The translations under genes and the position numbers were made by a program. Under the pieces are notes generated by a model, which worked only from the letters and a program-made list of their open reading frames with translations, searched no databases and was not told the origin of the DNA. A stretch of DNA of 64,000 nucleotides from Leptolinea sp. UBA5203. Its GTDB lineage: Bacteria; Chloroflexota; Anaerolineae; Anaerolineales; Anaerolineaceae. The stretch is from the NCBI GenBank assembly GCA_002412765.1, contig DHVR01000068.1, positions 62,001 to 126,000 of the forward strand, written 5' to 3'. Below are positions 18,299-26,215 of the stretch, in pieces. Within the stretch, counting starts at the first letter, position 1. Every line of letters starts with the position of its first letter.

Positions 18299-18631
18299 TC
18301 AACCAATTCCTGATTCCAGATCATTTAGATCGAGAGTCACCCGTAAGCGTGCCCCTACCGACTTTGCTGCTTTGTCCATGGTGATCAGAGTAACCGAACA
18401 ATTTTCGGGATCGAGCAGTCGTTCCAGGGATGCCCGACTGGTTTTCATCCGCCGTGCCATTTCTGCTTTATTGATTTTTTGTGCCTTCATTAACTCAGCA
18501 ATTTTAAAAGCCAGAACGCGCTTAAAGGCCACAGTTTCAGTCTGTTCAAGGATATCATGTTCAACAAGAAAATCATCGAAATCACTTCCAAAAAAGTTTG
18601 TATTTATCATTTCTGCAGATGTTTTTTTCAT
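18299..18631 (-). CDS. XRE-type HTH regulator (antitoxin-like, orphan)
   Basis: About 110 residues from the ATG at 18631. The C-terminal half carries a Cro/C1-type helix-turn-helix: INKAEMARRMKTSRASLERLLD (about 53-74, shown in part) with the usual recognition helix. The N-terminal half is acidic and helical. Proteins of this size and layout usually serve as antitoxins of HigB/RelE-type pairs, but no toxin ORF lies on either side, so it may be an orphan or a stand-alone repressor. The promoter places the transcription start at or beside the ATG, so the mRNA is probably leaderless. Autoregulation is likely but not shown. Confidence 0.8.
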   Translation of the reverse strand: MKKTSAEMINTNFFGSDFDDFLVEHDILEQTETVAFKRVLAFKIAELMKAQKINKAEMARRMKTSRASLERLLDPENCSVTLITMDKAAKSVGARLRVTLDLNDLESGIG

Positions 18632-18637
18632 AACCAA

Positions 18638-18666
18638 ATCGTATCTATTTTGGTACTCTTTGTCAA
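18638..18666 (-). promoter_or_regulatory. Promoter of the XRE regulator, leaderless layout
   Basis: On the minus strand TTGACA (18661-18666), a 17-bp spacer, then TACGAT (18638-18643). The expected start point is about 7 bp further, at the A of the ATG at 18631, so there is almost no leader and no ribosome site. Confidence 0.75.
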
Positions 18667-18833
18667 GTCAAAATTGTTGCGTTGGGAATATGCAAGAGGG
18701 TTAGGAGCACTAACAGCCATTTGTCCAATAAAATGGAAAATGAACCTTATAATCCATATGCAAAATCGAAGGGCCAGATGGTTAATCCCCGCTAATTTAC
18801 CATTTCAAGCTGATATTGAGATGCAAATTTTGT

Positions 18834-19039
18834 GTAGGGGCGGGTTTTAAAAACGGCGCGCATCTATACTACACCTTGTAAACCCGCCCGTACCATATGC
18901 TAAAAATTTAAGCACGCCCTGGAAATTAACTAGATATCCTAGGGGTTCTATAAAGATAAACTCACCTGATAGATTCGCGCTTTGGGCGGGTTTACAAGGG
19001 TTGGGTTGGATTGGCGGGATTGATAAAACCCGCCCCTAC
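18834..19039. mobile_element. 206-bp nested inverted-repeat element (MITE-like)
   Basis: The outer ends are a perfect 15-bp terminal inverted repeat: GTAGGGGCGGGTTTT (18834-18848) and AAAACCCGCCCCTAC (19025-19039). Inside is a second perfect 15-bp inverted pair: CTTGTAAACCCGCCC (18875-18889) and GGGCGGGTTTACAAG (18984-18998). The two pairs share the GGGCGGGTTT core, so the element can fold either as one long nested hairpin or as two side-by-side hairpins. No ORF is inside. A second element of the same plan but a different core lies at 25512-25730. It could be a non-autonomous transposon or a REP/BIME-like unit. Confidence 0.7.
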
Positions 19040-19120
19040 AGTAATTTAATTCCTTACTTTCTATTAGTTGTAATAAAATGACTGACAGCGCATTACTGCC
19101 TTATTTATAATGATCCCCGA

Positions 19121-19175
19121 AATTGGTAGGGTCAAGGCATACTATAACGGCCATATTGCCTCGACCCTACCGGTT
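19121..19175. repeat. Imperfect hairpin, GGTAGGGTC type
   Basis: GGTAGGGTCAAGGCA (19125-19139) pairs with TGCCTCGACCCTACC (19157-19171) with one G-U; pairing extends into the AATT/GGTT flanks. It is followed by TTTT. It lies 80 bp after the nested element and may be another REP-like unit or a terminator. Confidence 0.55.
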
Positions 19176-19320
19176 TTACGTTCCTCTCAATATCACTGAA
19201 TTTACCAGAATTGTTTTGAAACATCCTGGTTGATCTTCTATCTCCTCAACCCTATAATGAAACCAGTGCAAATGCATTTCCAACAGGATTGTTGTTTGGT
19301 TTCCAGGAAAGGAGGGCGAA

Positions 19321-20859
19321 ATGAATCATAAACCCCGTCAGAAAAAGGTGATTTTTAGTATATTATCCGCCATGCTTATCGTGGCCTGCATGTGCAGCCC
19401 GGCTTCCCTGCTGCCTGCAAATACGCCACCGCCTGAGGTTTCCGCACCTAAAACCGAACCTACACCAGCGGAGTTCTCCCCAACACAGACGGATGCCCCT
19501 CCTGCTGAAGCATTTATTCCCAGTCCCACGGTATCCGAGGCGCAGGGTTTGCAGGCGGAGGTTCCCTGGTTGATCATCTCCACAGACGATGCTCTCTGGG
19601 CGGCCAATATGGATGGGTCCAACCTGGTTAAACTTACAGATAAAACCACCTCGGAAATCGACCTGCAGCGAGCCGTCTCATCAACAGCGCATAAAATCGC
19701 GGTACTGACTACAGTGCAAGATGCTTATCATATGCTTTCATTACTTATTATTTCCCTGCCGGAAGGGAACGTGATCCAGCGCATCAATCTCACCACACCG
19801 GATACGGAGCCGTCGTTAGATGCCAGTCCGGGCGAATCCAGCCTGGAGGCGATGCGGGCCGTTGCAGAACAACCTTCTTTCACTTGGTCTCCGGATGGCA
19901 GGCGGCTGGCCTTCACCGCCGCACTGGATAGCCCCAATGCGGATATTTACGTCTATGATCTGCAAAGCCAGGAAATCCGCAAGGTTTCTGACGATGAGGG
20001 ACAGGATTACCTGCCGACCTGGTCACCGGACGGCAAGTCCATCCTCTTTCTTGAAGCAGAAGGCTTCGGCACAGGGGCCGGATTTGCCATGTCAGGCATC
20101 TGGCTGGCAGCTGCCGATGGGTCCAGCACCAGGAAGCTGGCAACGCCCACCAGCAGCGGGGAACAGCTCATCGGATGGCGGGATGATGAAACGGTCGTGC
20201 TGACGAGCTGGAGTCCTGCATTCGGCCCCAGCCAACTGCGGTTGTACAATATCCGCACCCAAAAGCAAACTATCCTGGTAGATGGTGCGGTTTCAGGTGC
20301 AGCCGTTGCCAGCGGGATCGAAGCGGATTCCGGAGCGGTCCTCTACGGCACAGAGAACGGCCTTTTCGTGCTACCCCCGGCAGCCACAGCACCGCAAAAG
20401 CTCAGCGATGAGCTGGTTTCCAGTTACGGCTATCCAGCAGCTATCCGCTGGCAGGAAGACGGCAGAATCTTCATCGTCCATTTTGAGGATGGCGTCATTG
20501 CCACTTATATGGCCGATGGTTCCCAAAGGACAGACCCGCCGTTTAATTTATCCGGCGGCACGCTGGATGTCAGCTCCTTCGGTTTGATCTGGGGCTGGAC
20601 GAATAAAGGGGCTGAGAATGAAGGCGCCTGGATCAGCGGACCGGGAATGACCGATGCGCAGGTATGGAGCGGACCGGCATCCAACCCGATGTGGAATGTC
20701 GACAATGATCTGCTGTTTTTTGTCGGGCAGGACCTCTACAAGGCCACCTTCAATAGTTATTATTCCGACGCCACCATGGTTGGCTCCCTGACCGGAAATG
20801 TCAGGGATATGGCCTGGATGGGATTCAATGAGGCATTGGATAAAAAATACAGTCAATGA
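19321..20859 (+). CDS. Lipoprotein with TolB/PD40-type beta-propeller repeats
   Basis: Protein of 512 residues. The signal peptide ends in a lipobox at SAMLIVAC (Cys near 23). A Pro/Thr/Glu-rich linker of about 60 residues leads to a domain with repeated blades; two clear PD40 motifs are TWSPDGRRLAFT (about 183-194) and TWSPDGKSILFL (about 233-244), with less clear ones before and after. Such propellers bind partner proteins or carbohydrates at the cell surface. A strong ribosome site AAAGGAGGG precedes the ATG. No pal or tolA gene is nearby, so a Tol-Pal role is not implied. Single-gene unit. Confidence 0.85.
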   Translation: MNHKPRQKKVIFSILSAMLIVACMCSPASLLPANTPPPEVSAPKTEPTPAEFSPTQTDAPPAEAFIPSPTVSEAQGLQAEVPWLIISTDDALWAANMDGSNLVKLTDKTTSEIDLQRAVSSTAHKIAVLTTVQDAYHMLSLLIISLPEGNVIQRINLTTPDTEPSLDASPGESSLEAMRAVAEQPSFTWSPDGRRLAFTAALDSPNADIYVYDLQSQEIRKVSDDEGQDYLPTWSPDGKSILFLEAEGFGTGAGFAMSGIWLAAADGSSTRKLATPTSSGEQLIGWRDDETVVLTSWSPAFGPSQLRLYNIRTQKQTILVDGAVSGAAVASGIEADSGAVLYGTENGLFVLPPAATAPQKLSDELVSSYGYPAAIRWQEDGRIFIVHFEDGVIATYMADGSQRTDPPFNLSGGTLDVSSFGLIWGWTNKGAENEGAWISGPGMTDAQVWSGPASNPMWNVDNDLLFFVGQDLYKATFNSYYSDATMVGSLTGNVRDMAWMGFNEALDKKYSQ

Positions 20860-20964
20860 TGGAAATCAAGGCTGTAATTGGGTTTTCTTTTGACCCATCA
20901 TTACTGACGAATATGGCAAAAGCAATAAGAAATTTAAAGTGGTTTTGGGCATTAAATAAGCAAA

Positions 20965-20990
20965 CATCCTGTCAGTAAATTGACAGGTTG
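20965..20990 (+). terminator. Short hairpin after the TolB-like gene
   Basis: CCTGTCA (20968-20974), loop GTAAAT, TGACAGG (20981-20987). The upstream flank is also nearly the same as that of the typA terminator. The T tail is short, so it may be a weak terminator. Confidence 0.5.
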
Positions 20991-21414
20991 GACAATTGTC
21001 AAGTGCTGGCACAGGCAGAATTACTTGAAATTTCAATGAAATCATTCGGATATAATAGACTTTTCCGACCAGTTTCAATGATTTTATATTTTCTTGTAGC
21101 ATATATTTTTCAAATAATAAGCACATAATTTACGATACGTATTTCTGAGAGTTTTTATCTATAATAAATAATGGAATGATAGATTGTTTCTACGTATCAA
21201 AGCCATGTGCCTGACAAATATTTGAAAGAATTGGATATAAAGAACACATCAAAATTTTTCATTGGTTCTGACCAGTGTAATCATTTCCATATATTGTTAC
21301 CAGTATAATAATTTTCCCATTCCAAGTTCATTTTTTAAGGGGGAATTGATATTAGTTTGAGAAGTTGATAATGTATAGGTGGGTAATCTTTCTAGTGTGG
21401 AGGAAATAGATATC
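20991..21414. other. AT-rich spacer at the left edge of the island
   Basis: No ORF with a usable start is seen. A possible promoter for the next gene is TTGATA at 21346-21351, 17 bp, TAATGT at 21369-21374. The sequence becomes markedly AT-rich here compared with the left side. Confidence 0.4.
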
Positions 21415-22539
21415 ATGGAAAGAAATAAAAATCAATTTCATATGACTGTAGGAGCAGGGTTTAGTTTTGCTAGTAATAAGACTCCTAAAAATTTATCAGA
21501 ACGTATCGACCTTTCGCGAGATTTAAACCTAATAAAAGCTGCTTTACTTTACTCAGATAAAGTAAATTTTTTTAGTTGCGGTCCATCTGCAATTTTATCG
21601 CTTACAAATCGCCCTAGAAATATGAATGAGGATGAACAAATTGAATGGTTTTTTGAATTTTATAAAAACCTAGGGATTCCTTCTCAAATTGAATATGTAA
21701 GCAATTTTCTTCAAGAATACAAAAAAGCTCGCCAAAATAAAAATAACAATTTAAATAATTATATGGAGTATAAACAAGCCTTAGCAAAATCCTATCGAGA
21801 TATGGATATAATCGCTACTAATGCGGGTATAAAAGGACTAAAAGATGCCTTAGATTCAGGTTTGGTTGATTTTCAAAATTTTGCATTGATTGAAAATAGT
21901 GTAGAAGCATATATTACCTCTATCACACAAGCCATAAATTCTGATGAAACTTATACTGTTTTAGATGAGCAAACTAGCGAAATTATAAATCTTGGTATAA
22001 AAGAAGGTATATTTTCCATTTTAGGTAAATCTAAAAATCGCGCAACACAAGTTGGTATCTCATCTGAACTGATCGAGAGACTGCCTTTATTTGATGCAGC
22101 CACAATCGATGAAATTCTTGATATTCGTAAAGAATTAGATAAACCATTAATTCGTTTTAGATCAGCTATCATTGACTATTCAAAAAATATTGAGACTCAA
22201 CCTTGGAATGACAGCTTTCAACAAGAAACCGAAGAATTATATATTAGAGATATTGCTCCAGCAATTTTAGAAATTGAAGATGCCTATAAATCAAATAAAT
22301 CATTGTTTGCCCTAATCCCGAAAATCATAACCCAAGGTGTGGTCACTACTACTGCTCTTGGAATTTGTTTATCTCAATCCAAAATGGCTGCAGATTCTAT
22401 TTTTGGACTTTCAATTTCTGGTGGTCTTTCAATCAGTGCATATGAAGCAATAAAACAGCGTCGTATCGGGATAAAAGAAGTGGAAAAGCATCAATTATTT
22501 TTTTATTACAAGGCAGCAAACATGTTATCTGGGAAATAA
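21415..22539 (+). CDS. Unknown protein with C-terminal membrane segments, AT-rich island gene 1
   Basis: About 374 residues from the ATG at 21415, chosen because a GGAGG site lies 11 bp upstream; a GTG at 21379 lacks one. No known family is recognised with certainty. Visible features: an N-terminal block DLNLIKAALLYSDKVNFFS (about 35-55), a long helical middle part rich in Lys, Asn, Glu and Ile, and two hydrophobic stretches near the C-terminus (about 300-318 and 323-345). Codon use is strongly AT-biased, unlike the neighbours at either side, and matches the next two genes. The block ALLYSDKV resembles a motif seen in uncharacterised accessory proteins, but no function can be given. Confidence 0.6.
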   Translation: MERNKNQFHMTVGAGFSFASNKTPKNLSERIDLSRDLNLIKAALLYSDKVNFFSCGPSAILSLTNRPRNMNEDEQIEWFFEFYKNLGIPSQIEYVSNFLQEYKKARQNKNNNLNNYMEYKQALAKSYRDMDIIATNAGIKGLKDALDSGLVDFQNFALIENSVEAYITSITQAINSDETYTVLDEQTSEIINLGIKEGIFSILGKSKNRATQVGISSELIERLPLFDAATIDEILDIRKELDKPLIRFRSAIIDYSKNIETQPWNDSFQQETEELYIRDIAPAILEIEDAYKSNKSLFALIPKIITQGVVTTTALGICLSQSKMAADSIFGLSISGGLSISAYEAIKQRRIGIKEVEKHQLFFYYKAANMLSGK

Positions 22540-22633
22540 CCTTGAAAATATGCCGCCTTTTCTCAGCATAATTTACTATTGGCGCCATTGTTTGCCGTCA
22601 TCGAGACAGGGTTATTGAAACAAAGGAGAAATA

Positions 22634-23323
22634 ATGGGATCAGCTATTGATGCATTTTGTGATTGTATAAAATCTATAAATTGGATTGCTAGTGTGCAGA
22701 TCTGGGTACCAATTATTAAAGATATACTAACTGCCGGAGCGGCGATTGCAGCAATATATGGTTTTAAAGCTTGGAGGCAAGAAATCGAATTTAAGCAAAT
22801 GAATTATGTGGCAAATAAATTAATGAAATCCACCTTGAATTTGCAAGAAGCTTTTATCGAATTCTTAAATTTTGACATGATTTTCATTGGACTATCTCAT
22901 TCTTTCGGTGAATATGACAATTTGCAATATAAAATGGATAATCTTCGTACCATGGTTGAGGTAATTGACATTGACTATAATAAATTAAATGAAGCTATAA
23001 ATGAATTTAAGGATATTTATACTGAGGGTTATATAACATATGGACAAGGTGTTAAAGAAATAAGGGAAAGTATATTGGCTATTCATTTTGAAATTAATAA
23101 AACAATTGTTTTATTGAAATCGATTTCAAGTGAAAATCATAAGGATATTAAAATATTTAAGGATGCTTTATCAGATAATGAACTTATAAAAGTTTTTGAT
23201 AAAAATTCTCGCGAAAGTTATTTATATACCATTCAGGAGAATGTTAATAAAATGCATAACATTTTACAAAACTCACTCATCCAGAATAAGCCCCAAAAAG
23301 GATTTTTGTTTATAAAGAAATAA
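22634..23323 (+). CDS. Unknown protein with one N-terminal membrane helix and a helical tail, AT-rich island gene 2
   Basis: Protein of 229 residues. One transmembrane helix lies at about 28-46 (VPIIKDILTAGAAIAAIYGF), followed directly by KAWRQE, a charged motif seen after the helix in many single-span accessory proteins. The rest (about 50-225) is predicted helical and coiled-coil-like, with a cytoplasmic orientation likely from the positive charges after the helix. An AAGGAG ribosome site lies 7 bp before the ATG. It is 94 bp after gene 1 and 296 bp before the HEPN gene, in the same direction and with the same AT-rich codons. Family and function are not recognised. Confidence 0.6.
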   Translation: MGSAIDAFCDCIKSINWIASVQIWVPIIKDILTAGAAIAAIYGFKAWRQEIEFKQMNYVANKLMKSTLNLQEAFIEFLNFDMIFIGLSHSFGEYDNLQYKMDNLRTMVEVIDIDYNKLNEAINEFKDIYTEGYITYGQGVKEIRESILAIHFEINKTIVLLKSISSENHKDIKIFKDALSDNELIKVFDKNSRESYLYTIQENVNKMHNILQNSLIQNKPQKGFLFIKK

Positions 23324-23619
23324 GTTTTTAAGAAAATGTTTCAATTGTTCATAAGGAATTGAGTACACAGTCATTGTTTGCCATCGTGTAGGTGCAATCT
23401 GGTTCTAGGCAAATATTTCAAAGTAGATTTTAACCATACTAATAAGCAACTGCGATATGATGATCTTCGTAGCTATACGTGAGTTAATTCTATTTGGTTT
23501 TTAATTTCCAGATCAACATCAGCGCAAACGCATTGCAATGAATTGAACAATTATCCATTGACCATTTGTCTGTAACAATATTAATTATTTTTAGTCTAGA
23601 AAATTTATGGAGAAGCAAT

Positions 23620-24543
23620 ATGCCTGTTTGGGATCTGTACTCAAAACGAAATAAAAGAAACACACAAGATACTCCTGATATATTTATCTACGATGAGATA
23701 CCTAAGAAATTTCGAACTCAATTAATTCATTTAATTATTGAAGGTTTTGGAGAAATCAGGCAATATACAGATAGTTGGGGGTTAGCTTATAAAAATATTC
23801 ACAACGTGTTATGTCAAGAATATGGCGTTTTCACTTTATCCAAAATTAATTCAACACCCCAAATTGACTTATTTGAATTCATAATGCAGGTAGAAGATGT
23901 AGATAAAATATTGGATGTAATCGAAGTGGTTGTTGAGAATTTGAGATTTTACTTATCACTAAAAAAATATCGATCTGATCACAAGATCCAGATTAGTTTT
24001 GAGGAAATCGTATCAGATCTTAACACAAGGTTATTAGAAAATTCATTAGGTTATCAGTACGAATCAAATCAAATTGTACGAGTGGATTCTAAATTTATTC
24101 ATCAAGAAATAATGAAACCTGCATTACTAGTTCTTGCTAATAGTGAGTACGAAGGAGCAAATGAAGAATTTCTCCTTGCTCATGAACATTATAGAATAGG
24201 GGAATATAAAGAATGCCTAGTAGATTGCCTTAAATCATTCGAAAGCACGATGAAAATTATTTGCGTAATACATGGATGGGTATTTGATCCAGAGAAAGAT
24301 ACAGCGAGTAAACTTATAGATATATGTTTTGAGAACAAACTTATCCCAGACTACCTTCAAAGTCAATTTGGGACATTAAGAACCAATTTACAATGTGGAA
24401 TACCCACGGTTCGGAACAAAGAAGCTGGACATGGCCAAGGTGATGAGATCAAAACAATTCCAGCATATCTTGCGTCCTATTTATTGCATCTTACCGCAAC
24501 ATCAATTTTATTGTTAACCGATGCAGAAAAAGAAATTAAATGA
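23620..24543 (+). CDS. AbiJ-like HEPN protein (STM4504/CBY_0614-type), AT-rich island gene 3
   Basis: About 307 residues from the ATG at 23620, which has a GGAGAAG site 4 bp upstream. The N-terminal part opens with VWDLYSKRNKR and YDEIPKKFRTQ, the pattern I recall for the STM4504/CBY_0614 family with an AbiJ-type N-terminal domain. The C-terminal part is helical and contains IPTVRNKEAGHGQG (about 260-273), an R-x5-H motif matching the HEPN RNase consensus R-x(4-6)-H and the usual end of Abi C-terminal domains. Proteins of this type are linked to phage abortive infection through RNA cleavage. Family naming is from memory; the motif itself is seen. AT-rich codon use suggests transfer. Confidence 0.72.
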   Translation: MPVWDLYSKRNKRNTQDTPDIFIYDEIPKKFRTQLIHLIIEGFGEIRQYTDSWGLAYKNIHNVLCQEYGVFTLSKINSTPQIDLFEFIMQVEDVDKILDVIEVVVENLRFYLSLKKYRSDHKIQISFEEIVSDLNTRLLENSLGYQYESNQIVRVDSKFIHQEIMKPALLVLANSEYEGANEEFLLAHEHYRIGEYKECLVDCLKSFESTMKIICVIHGWVFDPEKDTASKLIDICFENKLIPDYLQSQFGTLRTNLQCGIPTVRNKEAGHGQGDEIKTIPAYLASYLLHLTATSILLLTDAEKEIK

Positions 24544-24711
24544 CTGCGTCCCTCCTCCATTCCAGAAATCATGTTGTCGCCTACAAGCGCTATTCCGGCG
24601 GAGAAGGCCAGTACTTGATAGCGCACTAGAAAATATCAATCGGGAAATGTATACCAAATTTCCACCGCCCAATCTACCACTTTTGCGTCAAGGTTCACCT
24701 CGGAGAAAAGG

Positions 24712-25458
24712 ATGAAAATTAATAAAATCATATTGCTCCTCGTTTCAACAATCCTCATCATGGGTTGTGCCCAAATGGCGTTGCTGCAACCGGCGCCGGG
24801 TGTACAGCCCGTCCCCACCATCGACCCATTGCTGCCTACAAAAACGCTGTGGGTGTTCCTTACCCCCACTTCCGAGGTAAGCGAAACACCCGAGACGCCT
24901 GAAGCGGTTATTCCAACCTCTGCGCCTGTTCCCGGATGGCAGAAGATAGAGGATAGCGATTATGAGATCTACCTGCCGGAGAGTTATGTCGGCGGAAACA
25001 CAAGTCAAAATTTGGCAGAAATTGTTACTAATCTTCGCAAGCTGGGGGGGAACTTCAAGTGGGCTGCCGACACGATTGAACAAAACCCCGGAATCTATGA
25101 GCTATATGCCACAGATTCCAATGTTGGGCCGTCCGGGTTTGTCACGAATTTAAGTATCACCACAGAAACCATCCTACCTTCGTTTTCGCTCGAAGCTTAT
25201 ATGTCTTCGGCATCGGCTGGACTGCCGGCGCAGTTCCAAATCGTTGACAAAAAAACCATGGTAATCAACGGGTATGAGGTGGGTCAGATCATTGTGGAAT
25301 TTGAATTGAGTGGGCTCAAAGGGAAGGAATTGATGTACATATTCAGAGGGGAATCGTCCGTCTGGGTTATGACCTTTGCAGCTATGGCGGATGAATATGA
25401 TTCACGCCTGCTGGAGTTTGTCCAAATCGCGGACAGCTTCAGAATTAAAGAGGAATAA
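24712..25458 (+). CDS. Lipoprotein of unknown function
   Basis: Protein of 248 residues. The signal peptide ends in the lipobox TILIMGC (Cys near 19). A Pro/Thr-rich linker of about 45 residues leads to a compact alpha/beta domain (about 70-245) that starts with WQKIEDSDYEIYLPESYVGG, the pattern of the small PsbP/Mog1-like surface domains found in many Chloroflexi lipoproteins. Function is unknown. GC content is back to the window's normal level here, so the AT-rich island ends before it. The 168 bp upstream hold no gene, and the downstream region holds palindromic repeats, so it is transcribed alone. Confidence 0.75.
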   Translation: MKINKIILLLVSTILIMGCAQMALLQPAPGVQPVPTIDPLLPTKTLWVFLTPTSEVSETPETPEAVIPTSAPVPGWQKIEDSDYEIYLPESYVGGNTSQNLAEIVTNLRKLGGNFKWAADTIEQNPGIYELYATDSNVGPSGFVTNLSITTETILPSFSLEAYMSSASAGLPAQFQIVDKKTMVINGYEVGQIIVEFELSGLKGKELMYIFRGESSVWVMTFAAMADEYDSRLLEFVQIADSFRIKEE

Positions 25459-25511
25459 GGTTCATATTTGTTTCCTAGGTTAACCTTTAAGTACCCTAAA
25501 GATTAGTCAAT

Positions 25512-25730
25512 GTAGGGGTTTAGCATCCGGCGAGAATTTTTGCTTTTCATTGCTTTGAACGGATGCTAAACCCTTCCGTATGCCTGGTTGTCGCAGGATT
25601 GTGGAAAGGGATGATGGATTATTTTTGGATATTATCCCAGATCAGCAGGTTGTTATGGGTACAGGTGAGGGCTTAGCATCTGTCATAAGAATTCACCAAC
25701 CAACGATTTTACCGGATGCCAAACCCTACA
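25512..25730. mobile_element. 219-bp nested inverted-repeat element (MITE-like)
   Basis: The outer ends GTAGGGGTTTAGCATCCGG (25512-25530) and CCGGATGCCAAACCCTAC (25713-25730) form an imperfect terminal inverted repeat. The inner arms are CGGATGCTAAACCC (25560-25573) and GGGCTTAGCATCTG (25670-25683). All four arms are versions of one core, in the order forward, reverse, forward, reverse, the same plan as the element at 18834-19039 but with a different core. No ORF is inside. Confidence 0.62.
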
Positions 25731-25842
25731 ATGAATAAATGGTTGGCAAACGATACCATGGATGGAAAATTTAATTATTCTTGCCCAATTCACGGATCTA
25801 CAGCAGTTATAGGTCTCCCGGACAATCTCTTATAGTTAACGG

Positions 25843-25896
25843 CGCTGTCTACCCTGTAGGTGCAATTCATGAATTGCCACTACAGGGTAGACAGCG
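25843..25896. repeat. Long perfect hairpin with nested palindrome
   Basis: CGCTGTCTACCCTGTAG (25843-25859) and CTACAGGGTAGACAGCG (25880-25896) are perfect 17-bp arms. The 20-nt loop holds a further 16-bp perfect palindrome, GCAATTCATGAATTGC (25862-25877). It looks like a REP-type unit; there is no T tail. Confidence 0.7.
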
Positions 25897-25950
25897 TTTC
25901 GTGCAGGTAACAAAAACCCCGCCCAATTGGACGAGGTCATGTCAAAAGAA

Positions 25951-26026
25951 TGGAGCCATCGAAGAGGATCGAACTCTTGACCTGACGATTACAAGTCGCC
26001 TGCTCTACCAGCTGAGCTACGATGGC
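25951..26026 (-). tRNA. tRNA-Thr (anticodon UGU)
   Basis: On the minus strand a full cloverleaf: acceptor GCCATCG pairs with CGATGGC, D-arm AGCTCAGCTGGTAGAGCA-type, anticodon loop CTTGTAA (anticodon TGT), T-loop GTTCGATCC, discriminator T, and CCA encoded at 25951-25953. It reads ACA codons, and other ACN by wobble. Confidence 0.93.
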
Positions 26027-26215
26027 ATTCACTATTCACGGTCATCATTTTACCATAACCTAAATAAAAGTGTTAAGGTTGAGGGTGCTAAATGAGACCC
26101 TAAGGGTTTCAAAAGACCAAAAGATCTGCCCTCTTTTATTATCAGTTGCTTAAACTGGAACTCTGCTATATAGTGGTTCTTGAACACAACTTACAGGCAT
26201 AGGAAGGAAACAAAG

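Noticed and set aside
18246..18704. Plus-strand ORF of 152 residues over the XRE gene
   Set aside because: It is the reverse shadow of the XRE regulator, which has a clear HTH, promoter and start; the plus-strand product has no recognisable pattern.
21379..21414. GTG start for the first island gene
   Set aside because: There is no ribosome site before it, while ATG 21415 has GGAGG 11 bp upstream.
24521..24715. Plus-strand ORF between the HEPN gene and the lipoprotein
   Set aside because: It overlaps the end of the HEPN gene, has a low-complexity Pro/Arg content and no ribosome site.
18834..26100. CRISPR array from the many palindromes
   Set aside because: The repeats are inverted and of different sequence, without regular direct repeats and spacers; no cas gene is nearby.
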